A DNA stretch of 64,000 nucleotides from Monilinia fructicola (Eukaryota > Ascomycota > Leotiomycetes > Helotiales > Sclerotiniaceae). The notes beneath the pieces were generated by a model. The model had not been told where the DNA came from. It saw only the letters and a list, made by a program, of their open reading frames with translations, and did no database searches. Where the stretch lies: NCBI GenBank assembly GCA_008692225.1, contig VICG01000007.1, positions 1,213,501 to 1,277,500 on the forward strand, read 5' to 3'. Every line of letters begins with the position of its first letter. Within the stretch, counting starts at the first letter, position 1. The translations under genes and the position numbers were made by a program. Shown piece by piece: positions 11,836 through 23,860 of the stretch.

Positions 11836-13566
11836 ATGGTATCGTTTGATGAGCTGGGCTCCCGCATCATTGCTTCATTTGCAGCGTTATATATCTCTTA
11901 CTACGTATATACGCAAACCAGGCTCTACTTAACCAGACTTGAGTTCAAGAAAGCGAACGGCTGTCAACCAGCTCAAACAAGATACCCCTTGAAAGACCCA
12001 ATATTTGGCCTTGACTTGGTTTTAACTACAATCAACAATGCCAAGAAACTACGGCATCTCGAAGGTACTTCTAAGCGTTATGAAAAACATGGGACAACCT
12101 TCACTTCAAGACTTATCACGTATTCAACAGTTTTTACAATTGATCCTGAAAACGTCAAAACTATTCTTGCAAGCAAATTTGATGATTTTCGCTTGTCATC
12201 CATCAGAATTGATGCTATGAAGCCTGTTTTCGGACATGGGATCTTTACCACCGATGGAAAGATATGGCATCAATCTCGTGCTCTCCTTCGGCCTACTTTT
12301 GCTAAGGAAAGTATTCCAACTTGGAGGTTGCCGAGATACACTTTCAGCATTTACTAAGACGAATACCCAAAGATGGATCCACCATTGACCTACAGGATCT
12401 TTTCTTTAAATTCACATGGACACGGCTACTCAATTTCTCTTTGGGCATTCTGTTAATACAAGTCTAAATTATGACCATCCGTCTGGCGAGATATTCAGAT
12501 TCAGAATTCGTAGAACAGTACACATATACTCAGCTCGAAGCATCTCATAATGTACGGCTCGGACCACTTGCACGATTTCGATACAATCCTGCAGCTCAAA
12601 AGGCTCGGAAGACGGTTTTCACTTACGTCGATCATTATATAGACGTAGCCCTCGATGCGCTAAAGAACCGTGAGAAAAGCACCATCTCGGAAGAGAAGAA
12701 TGCACGCCCCTATATCTTTTTGAGGAGATTGCAAAGTTTGACAACAGATCGAAAAGTCCTTCGAGATCAAGTCCTCAATATCCTTTTAGCAGGTCGCGAT
12801 ACCACGGCTAGCTTACTGAGTAATCTGTTTTTCATGCTAGCGCAGCATCCTGAGGTATGGAAAAAACTTCGAGCTGAAGTTATGGACCTTAATGGCCAGC
12901 TTCCAACGTACACTGACTTGCGAAACATGAAATATCTGCGTCAATGCATCAACGAATGTCAGTCTACCAAAATCCAAAACTCTCAAACATGAATACTGAT
13001 GTATAAAAAAAGCCTTCGTATCACCGGTAGTTCCAGCAAACACACGAGAAGCCATCCGTGATACTTTTCTTCCGCATGGCGGAGGAAAAGATGGCCAATC
13101 ACCGCTCTTTATCAAAGCAGGCACGCAAGTCCTATTATAGCGTGTACTCGATGCATCGACGTAAAGATATATTTGGGGAAGACGTCGAGAGCTTTCGTCC
13201 TGAGCGTTGGAATCATATACAGCCAAAATGGGTATACCCATCTCCTCTCTAGCAGCATCTCAATCACATTACCTAACTTTGGCAGGAATTCCTACCATTC
13301 AATGGCGGACCTAGAATTTGTTTAGGGCGTAAGTTCGTCCATTCTTTTGCGACGAGTGGTTTAAAGAACTGATTGTAACTTGTGTGAACATAGAACAATT
13401 TGCGCTGACTGAGGCATCGTTTGTTGTGTGTAAGGATGTTGCAGGAATTTGAGAAATTCAGCCGAGCGATGAAGAGCCGTGGAGAGAGGCTTACACTTTG
13501 GTTGTTTGTTCGTATAATGGGACGAAGGTATCGTTTGAAATGTGCGAGATGAAGAGTGGGCTTTAG
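11836..13566 (+). CDS. Cytochrome P450, CYP52-like, several frameshifts
   Basis: Membrane-anchored haem monooxygenase. An N-terminal hydrophobic anchor is followed by the proline-containing linker GCQPAQTRYPLKDP seen in CYP52-type alkane/fatty-acid hydroxylases. The I-helix motif AGRDTT lies near 12790-12805. The meander reads PERW near 13200, and the haem-binding loop FNGGPRICLG near 13292-13322 keeps the Cys ligand. Introns are likely at about 12958-13010, 13232-13285 and 13325-13393, the second with an acceptor preceded by CTAAC. The PVVPANTREAIRDTFLP segment before the meander is typical of this group. The frame is broken near 12318, 12410, 12510, 13017, 13136 and 13425, and again near the end. 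ATG at 11836 is chosen because it directly precedes the anchor. Possibly partnered with the NRPS-like gene to its left. Confidence 0.75.
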
Positions 13567-14237
13567 TTTCGGGGGACAGGAGAAACGTGAGGCTGAGCTT
13601 CTTTTTTCCGACTATACATTTCATACCTTGTCTCTGCTTTTTATCCATGAGTTTCATTCCCGTGGTCCGCAAGTGCGATATCGGGTAGGTTGGGTTTGGT
13701 GATTTAGATCAGTGTATTTAATTAGACCATTTTGATATGCGAGCAATAGTATCGCAGATGATGAATCATTGTCCCACGCGCCTTGAATTTTTGAAAACAA
13801 ATTTCTGTTCAATCGATCTCTCTGTTTATTAGATTTGCTCTTGATATCTTATGATGAATTCTAGTTAGCAGGCGTTTTGAGGCATGCTCACGTGATCCCG
13901 TGAGTAACGCTTTCTATCACAAGTTCAAATATTCATGGTGACTGCCAATCTGACGCGCGAGTATTGGATCACAGACTCACAATACTGTATGATTTCCAGT
14001 ACAATAGTTGAATAATTCCCCGCGCCGAGCTAAAACGTGCATAGGTACACTTATATCTGAGATATATGCAAATCTATGACGTGACTCGAGAAGTTTCGGG
14101 TAAAATATGCGCTCGATGCTTTCGCGGAAAAACATTATGCCTAGTTACGAACTTAAGTGAGCAGAATTATATTGCAAATTAAAGATAGATCATCTATTAA
14201 CAAGAATATGTTCGCTTATGAGTTACTCATTAGGATA
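13567..14237. other. Spacer, nothing recognised
   Basis: Moderately AT-rich sequence between the convergent P450 and kinase genes; must contain both 3' UTRs. No repeat or open frame of note. Confidence 0.5.
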
Positions 14238-16153
14238 TCACTTTCCAAATATAAAGCCACCCCCCGAGTTGGAGCTACCACTGGGATTATTGTCCGACTT
14301 GAAAGGAACCGAGTCGCTAGACTGAAAAGTCGAAGATTGTTCTCCGAAGCTGAAAGTACTTGAACTTGAATCTAAATCTGTTCCCGAGCTAAAAGGGTTG
14401 CCAAAGGCTACTGACGACGCTGCTGATATTTCAGGCGCCGTTACCCAAAATGACTCCAGGAACCGCTCTTCCCTCTCTTTCGCCGCGGCAATTGATTGAT
14501 GCGTTGGATAGTATTTCAGTAGGTCCTTGGAGTCTTCGTATCCTGGTATGCCCCTTGGTACTGCACCTCGTTCTGGCCAGTAATTCGTCACTGGCTGGCT
14601 GCTTTCATATGTATATTGCTCTAACAGATTTGCGAGCACAAAATCTCCCCTTGGTACAGATGTCGAGTAGTTGTCTCGCTGTCATGCGTTCATCCGGAGA
14701 ATACGCCAGACACTGGAGTAACGTTCTGATGAGAGTCTTAGAGTAGATGCCCGAGTTATTGAATTGTGGGATCATCAAGTAGACGCCGCCCACACGTCAG
14801 GACCGGCGGTGTGTGTGATTGCCAGGTGCGGCTCACTGGATGGGAATCCTACGTACGCCATGTCCTGGCCAATCTGAATTTGCTGCTTCGTCATCACATA
14901 ATAGACGATTGCAGCTATCCCGAAAAACATTGGCTGGCGTACTATATGAACGGTTCGACATCTGAGGAAAGAATTGTTCCTTGTATACATTAGAGAGTCA
15001 TCGGATTGAAATTGATTCGGAGGTGGAAACATACCGGTGCGCCCCAACCTACAGTCATGTGATCAGCAACATGTGCGAGCCACCCTGGGTCTTGTGGATC
15101 TCGAGGAACGTGAGCCGACAATCCGAAGTCTGCCATCTGAAAATCTGGTTAGCCAGCATGTAATGTTTAGTCATCCTCTCTATGGTGTTGGTTACTTTAA
15201 AGATGCCAATTTCATCATGGTTACTGTCCTTGTTTGAAATGAGTACTATAGAGGGGGAAGATAAATTTGACTGCGACCCGTACGCTTTGGATTGACTTAC
15301 TATTTGCCGGCTTGAGATCCAAATGGCACATGGGAATCCACCTCTGTCCACCTCTAGCCTCCGAGGCTTCAAACCCATGCTCGAGCATCATACAAGCCCG
15401 AGCCAAACACTCAAACATATCCCAGATGACTTTTTCCTCAATTACGATCCCGTCCTTCCTAACAAGCTAGTCAACGAACAATTCCTCTCCGGCCCAAGGG
15501 ATCTTTCACGTACTCAATATACTCTGTGGTCCATCTTTCAAGATCCCCCTTTTCGCAGAATTCAAGATATATCCTACTCGCGACCCTCTTCTGCCGGTTC
15601 CGAAAATTCTCCCGCCCAACCTCAAACATCCCTCCCGTATTGCGCGGCGGCACACCCTCCCCCTCGTGATACCCTCGATAGATCCTCAGCACATGCGGCG
15701 TCTTCCTCTCCACAAAAAGCTGGAGAAGCACAGATTCCCTCAGGAGATCCTCGTCCGATCTCTCCGCTTGCTTGACGACGACGTATGCCGGCATCCCCTC
15801 GGTGTCCTCCGCACAACCAATCTTCCGAAAGAGATCCGCGGACCCGGCTCCACCTTTCCCCAGGTGTCGCACCCCTTCCCATGTTGATGCAAAGCCGGGC
15901 CATTGATCCCAGGTTTCGGATAGTCTGAGCCAGGTCTCGGTTTGTTTTCTGTTCGCGCTGGGAAGGGTGTAGGATTCCCAATCCGACGGGGATGGTTGTT
16001 CGGGCGGTGGTTTGCGCGGTGGTGCTGTGCTGAAGATTGTACTGTGTGCGGTCTGTTGAGGGTTGTATTGCTGCTTTGTTGTTGCTGTAGAAGGCCGGAG
16101 ACCCGGTTGCGAGATGGAGTTGGACGTCCTGGGGCTCTTCGCCTATTCATCAT
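14238..16153 (-). CDS. Protein kinase with FG-rich C-terminal tail, frameshifted and with one in-frame stop
   Basis: Eukaryotic protein kinase fold. The start ATG at 16151-16153 begins an Arg/Pro/Gln-rich N-terminus (MMNRRRAPGRP). The glycine-rich loop GKGGAGSADLF is near 15860 and the ATP-binding Lys is in YVVVKQAE near 15780. The catalytic loop HLDLKPAN is at 15302-15326 and the DFG motif at 15122-15130, after an intron. The C-lobe reads VGWGAPE, then PDVWA and SPDERMTARQLLD. A tail follows with phenylalanine-glycine dipeptides (NPFSSG, FSFGEQ, FIFGK). The frame is shifted near 14625, 14775, 14930 and 15500, and an in-frame TAG sits at 15467-15469 between FVD and LVRKDG. This looks more like a pseudogene than the other frameshifted genes. 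Family beyond protein kinase not assigned. Confidence 0.7.
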
Positions 16154-17383
16154 GTGTGGCTGATTTTTGTATCCACAGGGCAGCTGAGACCCCTCGCTGA
16201 GTTATTCTCTCTCTTTGTGAACAGGCTAGATGCCTAGGCTGAGAGGTATCGATAGCTCGATTGCATTGCAACAAAAGAAACTCGTGTGGAACGGCCCCCG
16301 GATTACTTCCTCTTTGAGCTGTGGGATATCACAGGAATTTTTTTGTTGTTATTGTTTGGATTGCTGTCACCATTCTTTGGAACAAAGGCCAGGGAAGAAA
16401 TGCTGATGCTGGTGCATTTTCTGGAATCAAATTTATCAAGCGCTGTTCGCCCAGTTGTAACCAAATATCTCTCAAAGATTTCTAGGCATTTTCACGTCGT
16501 CGAATATAACTTCTGGTCAATATTAATTGCATGGTCACTGGGTAGGTGAGGCTCAAACTCCTTTCATGGCTCTCATATCAAACTTATATCTGAGTCCTGA
16601 TTTTAACCTTGCACTACTTGGCGAATTTGACCTTACCACTTTATTGCGGCGCTCACATCAATACCAAGTGTCCTTCCAAAACAATTCTAATGCGAGAACA
16701 ATTTCTCTTGACTCTCTCGCATTTAAATGCATTAACAGATCAACGTTTGTCAAAATTGATATCAATGTTAACTTAGATATATTTTCAGTTTCGTATTTTT
16801 TGTCATCGAAATAGGACATTCACACGGAGGATAGATTAGGAAATGTGCGTTACCCAGAAACGCTAAAGAAGAGTAGAAACACACCCGGAGCGACTCTGAT
16901 AGCAACTTACTAGTAATATGGGTTAAAGCTTAAAAGATAAAAAGCGAAAATCATTATTGCCATAGGTATTCGTTAATTTCTATATTAGGCTTAATCCTGT
17001 ATTTTGGTACGGGAGCAACGTCAATCTCCAGCTTGTTTCAATATAGTTCTACTGTATTGTTACATTAGGTATAGTTTTAGCTATGCATGGACCCCTTATA
17101 GTAGCTTGCGGTCCGGATCTCGTAGAGACGAGGAAACCTCAGAATGGTATCAACACCTAATATGCAGAATTCGAAATTTGAGATTCGACGATCGCACCCC
17201 TCGTAAATCATGCCGTAGTGTGGGGTGATGACGTTGTATCGCGGGGTAAACGATATGGAAACTGACTCGTGTCCACCTTTGCTTCACTATGACGAGAGAT
17301 GGCGACCTATGAACGTCTATAAATAATGCAAATGATACACGGTTGACACCATAAAACGAAGGTGACCTTTAACTTGGGACACA
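16154..17383. other. Spacer, nothing recognised
   Basis: AT-rich sequence with only short unsupported open frames (longest 16286-16549 and 16527-16814, +). The kinase promoter should be at the left end. Confidence 0.5.
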
Positions 17384-17935
17384 ATGGGAGGCGGAGATAT
17401 TCTGGTACTATGCCCGTGCTCACAATGTTTAGAGGAAAAACATGTCACGAAAAGTACGAGGAAGAGGCATATTCTTAGGGACAAGAAGCGATGGGATCGA
17501 CACCCGACGAATCCAAACAAAAGATTTTGCTTTTGTTGGAGATGTAAACAACGATCGATGGCTGTAGGACGTAGTGGGAAGGGATACTACGTTTGCAGGA
17601 GGACCTACTATAACCACAACACTAGAAAGGCTCCCTTGATTAGATCCGGAGTCAACATGGAAAGCAACAAAAATGCTCTCAGCAGCCATGAGAGCGATTT
17701 AGGGGGTCCCAGCACGCAAAGCGGCATGAGAGGGGAAGATTCGAATCACTCAGAAATGGACGTTCTATCGGGTATAGATGACGTTGGGAATGAAGATGCC
17801 TTCGATAACGAGGCACGCGATTCGGGCGAAATTCATCGACAACATGGAGCTACGCGTGAGTTACCGGGTCAATGGCGAATCGACGATGGGAATGACGAGG
17901 TGGAAAGAGAAATCAACGAATTATGTGCAGTCTGA
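17384..17935 (+). mobile_element. Probable DNA-transposon N-terminal fragment
   Basis: A single open frame of 183 residues (MGGGDILVLCPCSQC...). It starts with a CPCSQC...H type Cys/His cluster, followed by CFCWRCKQ and then an acidic Ser/Asp-rich stretch. Such N-terminal CxC..C...H arrangements occur in the large transposase-associated proteins of fungal CACTA-like/Tnp2-type elements. Here the catalytic part is absent: the frame ends at 17935, and a second frame (17778-18065) carries on with a charged KEAAEEERRKSSE segment before a purine-rich tract. I see no terminal inverted repeats. It could instead be a host gene of unknown function. Confidence 0.35.
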
Positions 17936-18049
17936 AGATGAATACTTCTCTCTCTGCAACGCTCTCTTGAAAGAAGCGGCTGAGGAGGAGCGGCGAAAGA
18001 GTAGCGAAAGAGGCGGCGAAAGAGTAAGAAGAGGAAACAACGAGGGGGA

Positions 18050-18160
18050 TCAAGAAAAAGATTGAGTATAGAGAAAGAAAGAATAAAGAGAAGAAAGAAT
18101 AAAGAGAAGAAGAAATAGAGACGAAGAAACAAAGAGAAGAAGGAATAAAGAGAAAGGGAA
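18050..18160 (+). repeat. Purine-rich AAGA/AAAGAG low-complexity tract
   Basis: Irregular repetition of AGAAAGAATAAAGAGAAG-like units downstream of the transposon-like frame. Strong purine bias on the + strand. Confidence 0.6.
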
Positions 18161-18571
18161 AAATTCCAAAATATGTATTATGATATATTTCTCGTGTCTG
18201 TTAATAGATCAATCGCCAGGCGTAAAGTAAGCGAGAAGGGGGATCATTTTTCGCTACGTCGAGTTTGATATTCACTATGATTAGGAGTCAGTTTTTCTTT
18301 CTACTCTAGTCATATTCTCATTTGATTGTCACAAATCACAAATCGCAAGTCACATTATATATTCGCATATTCACCCATGGTCTTCTAATCTTGTGCTAAA
18401 GAAAAAAAACACATTTTTTATTTATTTATCCGACCGATAAACACCTGGAGAGTAAATTTATATCAGCGCAGTCTGCTGAGATGCGTGAAAAGATCTGATC
18501 TGATACCAGTGTACCAGTGTTTTCTCATCTCGGTCCCCCCAAAATCCAGAAAACTCCCGCAAACTCACCGC

Positions 18572-19138
18572 TCAACCCTCCTTCTTGTCCTTCGCAAACT
18601 TTGCAATCAGCGCCTTCATGTGCTCGCTGATCTTCCTCCCAATCGTCTTCTTGCGCGCGTGGATCTGCGACGGGGGCCGACAGTCTGGAGCCCGGCTCTC
18701 AAACGGTGCGGACATATTCCGCTGCATGACTATCGTGGCCTGCAGGATACGACGCTTCATCCGCTCGTCATACTCCGGCAGCTCCGTGTCGGTCATCGAC
18801 CGGCGCGGCTGGGTCGTCGCGCCGATCCCCAGCCGTTGTCTGCCTCGGTTGCCGAAGATGCGCTCTTCATCCGGGCAGATGCATTGATTCTGCAGGGCGC
18901 GTGTTCCTAGGACTGTCGTTCCTTGGAGTCCGGTGAGAGTCGCTGCAGAGTCTGCTTCTTCGGCGCGGCGTTGTTGGATGTAGCAGTTCATACAGATGCG
19001 GCTCACTAACTTGTCATCGTCGTCGCCGAGGAATGGACATTCTGTGGCTGCGACGTTGTTAACAACGGCGGATCTGCATCTCTTGTAAGAAGGGGCCTTG
19101 CACCCGCAGGAGAAGATATGCATTGTCTCCTCGCACAT
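18572..19138 (-). CDS. Small Cys-rich hypothetical protein
   Basis: Intact 188-residue frame starting MCEETMHIFSCGCKAP. Its first third holds a run of cysteines (C2, C11, C13, then C..CPF, CMNCY) that could bind metal. The rest is charged, with a C-terminal Lys-rich helix (KALIAKFAKDKK). I do not know the function. The opening pattern, MC followed by CGC or CGH, is common in uncharacterised fungal proteins and recurs in this window at 39968-40555. A GTGA microsatellite lies about 60 bp upstream of the start. Confidence 0.55.
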   Translation of the reverse strand: MCEETMHIFSCGCKAPSYKRCRSAVVNNVAATECPFLGDDDDKLVSRICMNCYIQQRRAEEADSAATLTGLQGTTVLGTRALQNQCICPDEERIFGNRGRQRLGIGATTQPRRSMTDTELPEYDERMKRRILQATIVMQRNMSAPFESRAPDCRPPSQIHARKKTIGRKISEHMKALIAKFAKDKKEG

Positions 19139-20312
19139 CTTGAGAGATAGAAACTGATTGAAGTTCTGTGTGGGTAAGTTGAAATTGGGTTGCTGTTGTT
19201 TTGTGTGTGTGAGTAAGTGAGTGAGTGAGTGAGTGAGTGTGTGTGGGTGGGTGTGGATAGAGATAAGAAAATCATGGAGGAAGCATGAAACTTATGTACT
19301 ATGAATACATGAGGGCATGGATGTTGTTTGAACATTATTCTCATGTTTGACGTATCCTATTATCAATGGAATGCGCAAGAGAGCTGACCTGTAGAATAAT
19401 AGAATCAACGAGGAACAATACCGGGACAATTGTCTCTCTCTAAACAATGCATCCTGCTGCTGGTATGCTGCAGAGGCTGATACTGTCTGCTCTTTGTTCT
19501 TTAGTAGCGTTGTACAATCAGGCTGGGATGACTTTACAAGTGCTCATACCCATGACATTTACACACCCCAAGCTCTCATTTCAAGTCTATTTACATATAT
19601 CCCTCATAGCATGTAAGCTCTACTTCAAAACCGCGACAGGAAATCTCATCGATGCTGTTTGACCTGCCTCTGATAAGCTCCAAACAGATATCAGCCGAGA
19701 AGCTTACTTTAAGATACAAAATCACGGCTTGTTATATACTGTAATACAAGACTTCAAATGCCAACCACTACTAAAGCTTCATCTATATCGCGACTAAACG
19801 AAACGACCAAAGGGAATACGCAATCTGCACATCATCAAGAACATATTTGTGAGAAGAATTTTTAATGTTAATTAGACTGACTCACACACTCGTTTATTTG
19901 GGTTCAGTATTAGGGGCACCCTAGATGTTCTGAAATCTCAACTGAAACCAACGAAGATAGTCGACGCCTTAGTCGAGGTCCCAACTGACGGATAGAGAAT
20001 AACCTGATATTTCACTTATGAATACGTGATAGTTCCGTTGCCATACTCCTCTCACTCTTGGAATATGTTGATTCAGCTGATACCATAGGTCTAGAACAAT
20101 AAGGATGGGTAGATATCTCTGAACAGAACTTGAACAACACCTCTACTGGGATTATAAGTTTCGTCATTGAAGCACTTCTTATCTTTTTTCCCCCCTCACA
20201 ACTTCCACTTCATACAACATACAATACAAAGCCCAGCAAGTACTGTATCAGATCTCGGAAATTACACTACACGAACAACTTAAAGAGAACCATCAGATCC
20301 GCATCCGCCATC
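19139..20312. other. Spacer with GTGA microsatellite
   Basis: Holds a (GTGA)n/(GTGT)n repeat at about 19205-19252 and otherwise no gene. It is the shared 5' region of two divergent genes, so both promoters should lie here. Confidence 0.5.
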
Positions 20313-20984
20313 ATGATGAGACTTTTCACCACCATCTGCCTACTTGCAGGCATCGCACTCGCGATTCACACCGACCCCAAGGATGGAGCAGAAGGAAGCA
20401 GAGTGACCGGCGCGTCACTCATGCCCCCCGGAGCACCCACCAAGCCCAACCCATGGGCCATCGACCACGCCAACCTCGACCGCGCAACCTACTGGTCCCT
20501 CGAACTTTCCTGCGACCACAACTCCAAGACCCTCGGCCTGGTCTGCTCGTGGATCACCTGGAACCTCGAGACCGCGGCCACGGCCCAGCCAATCAGCAAG
20601 AGCATGGACACCTTCCAGTTCGAACTGATGAGCGACAAGATCGGGCGAGACACGGGGCGCCGCCAGCTCTACTTCACGACATTCTTCGCGCCCATCAAGA
20701 CGAAGCCCCAGAACCTGCCACTCTACCACCGCCGAAAACACTATGGAATCGAGACGATCCATTACCTTTTCCCCATGAAGGTCAGCTGTGTGCGCGAGAC
20801 GGGGGCAGACTCGCTCCTTTGGTGCGAGAAGAAGTGGATGCAGGATATCGGGACGGAAGCCCGCCAGATTCGGCTCGAGCTCGAGCACCATAGGGTTGCG
20901 TTGGAGAAGCTGGATCAGAGACAAAGGAGAGAACAGGAAATTGCGCTCGAGGCACGAGCGCGGAGCAATGGAACAAAAGATTGA
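20313..20984 (+). CDS. Secreted hypothetical protein
   Basis: Intact frame of 223 residues from the ATG at 20313. The frame is open further upstream, but this ATG gives a clean signal peptide (MMRLFTTICLLAGIALA). The mature part has Cys residues in ELSCDHN, LVCSW, VSCVRE and LLWCEKK, allowing two disulphides. It ends in a charged helix (ARQIRLELEHHRVALEKLDQ). Third-position GC is higher than in the neighbours. No family recognised; a small secreted protein of a plant- or litter-associated fungus would fit, but that is inference. Confidence 0.6.
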   Translation: MMRLFTTICLLAGIALAIHTDPKDGAEGSRVTGASLMPPGAPTKPNPWAIDHANLDRATYWSLELSCDHNSKTLGLVCSWITWNLETAATAQPISKSMDTFQFELMSDKIGRDTGRRQLYFTTFFAPIKTKPQNLPLYHRRKHYGIETIHYLFPMKVSCVRETGADSLLWCEKKWMQDIGTEARQIRLELEHHRVALEKLDQRQRREQEIALEARARSNGTKD

Positions 20985-22148
20985 ACGCAGATTTGATTGA
21001 AACGCCAGGGGAAGACCCGCGGAGTGTAGATTGACAAGATGCTATTGATCTTTCATTTTTCATTTGATTATCCCTTCCAGCGCACCAGTGGAGCAATACC
21101 CCCCCGTCCCCCCCAAAAAGACCCAAAACCCTCTCTGAAATAAACAAGAAGCCCCCAAAGGGCATTTAACCCAAAGAAATCCGCCCCACAACGTGACCTT
21201 GAACCATCGAATGTGAACAAATAACCCAACACAACATGAAATCGATGAAATCGACCAAGATAAAATCGACGGCACCAATTTTGTACATCCATCCAACTTC
21301 CCAATAGCGCGGAGGTACCAAAGCGATATAGAGAGAGAGAGAGAGAGAGACCTGTAAACGTAACTCGAATAGAGATAGAGATATAAGAGGGGGGGGGGGG
21401 TAGGTAACCCTCGTAAAAGGGGGGAGGGGGGGCACTCCTCCCTCTTCTCCCTCTTCTCTCGCCTAACGCTTTCCACTCCCCCAAACAGACAAAGAGATGA
21501 TTGGAAATAGTCAGTCCCTGCAGGCCACGGCCACCTCTCACTCAAGAGGAAGAGAGATATTATTATTACATGAAACCAAGAAGAGACGCGTGAAGAAATG
21601 GAGATGGCGTGATATACCGAAGTGTGAAAAAGCTAAGAATCCACAGCATTCACCTACGGCTGCCAAACGAGACTGGACAAGAGGAGGGGGGGGGGGGGGG
21701 GTGGGGGCTCGTCTCCATTCTGTTGTTTGAGCCGCGCCGAATGACATCTTTTGATTCACAATCTTCGAGTCCATTCCTACCTCGGAATTGTTGGACCCCG
21801 TTTCCATAATACACCTTCGCACTCGGTTAGGATGACGGCAATTTCTTTGATTAACAGCTTGCAAATTTGACATTTCCCGAATAAATATTGCTCAAGTGTT
21901 ATCTGGTCCTCGAATTACAGTTAAAACGTAGGATTCTCATGCGATAGCCAGGTTCAACAGAAAGTGAATCCAATATAATGTAGATTTGAAAGAGGATTTC
22001 TCATTTCATATAAACAGTAATAAACGCCGAACCCAAGGCTGTATACAAAAAAACACCACATCCGGTTCCAAACAGAATTATCCATTCCGTCTATGATTCA
22101 TCATCATTTCATGTCATCTCCGTTGCCCGCAACATTCAGTATTCCTCC
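20985..22148. repeat. Spacer with GA and poly-G tracts
   Basis: No gene seen. There is a (GA)n run at about 21331-21350, G runs of 9 or more near 21389-21402 and 21687-21701, and GGGGG-rich surroundings. Open frames on the - strand here are produced by the low complexity. The 3' UTRs of the secreted protein (+) and the dioxygenase (-) must lie here. Confidence 0.6.
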
Positions 22149-23216
22149 TTACAGCTTTGGATCTAATCCAATGGTTGAGGTTGAGCTTGTTCCCATACCT
22201 TTGAGACCCTTGGGTGCCAAGATGATGTTGTTACTCGAGGTCCAATGTTGCCTTAGGGTCCCCCTTGAGAGGCTTGAACTCAACGACGAGATCTGGCTTT
22301 ACAGCAAAGGACAGTATCGGTGATAAGGTATGGGTCAGTGCTGGGGTAGATTTGTGTGGTTACTGGCTTGTATTCTTCGTTTGAGATCTGCAGATTCATA
22401 GGTTAGTTTGTGAGATATAACCAATAGCATGGGGTCGCCTACCATCAAGTGAATGTGAGCAGGTCTCATTGGGTGGCGATCAAGCAACTTCAAAAGAACA
22501 CCAGCTGGTCCATCGGTTGGTAGAGAGTATGCAGTTGGGTGCAGGCAGTAAAAGTGATATTTTTCCGTTCTCATCGGTTCTGAATTTTCCTCTCAAGTTG
22601 TTATCGGTTTGGTTTTCGGGGTCTTGGAAATCGTATTTTCCGTTGGCAGATGCTTGCCAGATGTCAACGACAGCATTTGGAATTGGCTTCTTGGTAACCA
22701 AGTCGGTGACAGTTCCGTGCATCAAAGTAACCTGTCCATTTTCCGGTACTGGATCTTGAATAATGCTTCCACCGAGTGGTCGGAACGGGGCGTTGGGGCT
22801 CCAGAATGGGCCGAGGATTGAGGAGGATGTGGGGGTTTCGCCAGATTCGGTCATAATGTGATGTGCGATCTCATCAACGACTCTGGAAACAATATTAGAT
22901 TATGGCGGGATGAGCAAATTTTGCATACTTACGATTCCAGGCCAAGAACATCTGAAACGCGATGACCTTCATTTCTGATGGGGGTGCTGATCTGTCCAAT
23001 GGTGTTGATAAAGTTGACACCGGTCAACCATTCATCAATTGTGAGTTCATTCTCTCTTGCGAAGTCGTGGATGTGTTGAATGAGAGAGCCCATCAATTGT
23101 CTTGAACGGGGATCAGTCTTAGGACCAATGGACTTGATAACATTGGTAGTGAAGGTTGGGTCGAATCTGTCGAATCCCTTTGATGTAGTAGTAGCACTCT
23201 CTTGTTGTGTCGACAT
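22149..23216 (-). CDS. Intradiol ring-cleavage dioxygenase (hydroxyquinol/catechol 1,2-dioxygenase type), three frameshifts
   Basis: Non-haem Fe(III) enzyme that opens a catechol- or hydroxyquinol-type ring between the two hydroxyls. Exons inferred: 23216-22933, 22882-22443, 22387-22149; introns of 50 and 55 nt. The N-terminal helical dimerisation domain ([18 protein letters not shown]) precedes the beta-sandwich. Iron ligands are visible: Tyr in GKYDFQ, Tyr in [12 protein letters not shown], and two His in [16 protein letters not shown] and [10 protein letters not shown] are family hallmarks. The frame needs three one-base removals: an extra base in the run at 22560-22564, one at about 22309, and one at 22233. 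With these the protein is 319 residues, normal for the family. Substrate (catechol, hydroxyquinol or a substituted form) cannot be fixed. It is divergent from the cyclase gene, sharing a repeat-rich 1.5 kb promoter region. Confidence 0.82.
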
Positions 23217-23528
23217 TTTGATTTTGAGGATGGATGTAGATGGGATGTTGTAGATTGGATGGTATGAATGTATTGTAGTAGAGTCAAAGGAGAATGGTGT
23301 ATTGTGAATGGAATACAAAGGAGTTGATGATGATGATGAAGAGGAGAACAGATAACTTACCTTGAGGAGGAAGACCTTACCTATATATAAATTATTGTCA
23401 AGAATCCTCGCTCTATTCGCCCTAACCTTGAGGATGAATCAACAAGCATCAAATGAGTAAAGTGTGATAGGTAGATGGATAGTTCAAGCTCAGAATTGGT
23501 CGATTGAATGATCTGATCCATTAAGCAC

Positions 23529-23607
23529 ATTGACCATTGACCATAGACCATAGACCATTGACCATTGACTATTGACTATTGACCATTGACCATTGACCAT
23601 TGACCAT
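23529..23607 (+). repeat. TGACCAT heptamer tandem repeat
   Basis: About eleven copies of a 7-bp unit (TGACCAT, with TAGACCA and TGACTAT variants) in the intergenic region between the divergent dioxygenase and cyclase genes. Confidence 0.85.
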
Positions 23608-23860
23608 CAACCCCTCCCTTCCTTCTGTTCCAACGAGACGGTAGTTTAATCGGCTGTTAGTCCGAAAATGATAATAATGTATGTATGTAATCACGATGTC
23701 AATGTGGTCAAGGTCAAGGTCAGTCGAATTAGTCTTGGGGGAAATATGGAACACGGAACTGAAATTCGGGAAGCAACTCCAACGAAAGACTAAAAGCCAA
23801 GTCACGGGGTTGACCGGAAGTATCCTTAGCCACCCACCCATTCGATGCAGTCTGCGCAGT

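Noticed and set aside
22093..22323. Plus-strand frame of 76 residues and the overlapping frame at 22469-22759
   Set aside because: Both are antisense to the conserved dioxygenase exons.
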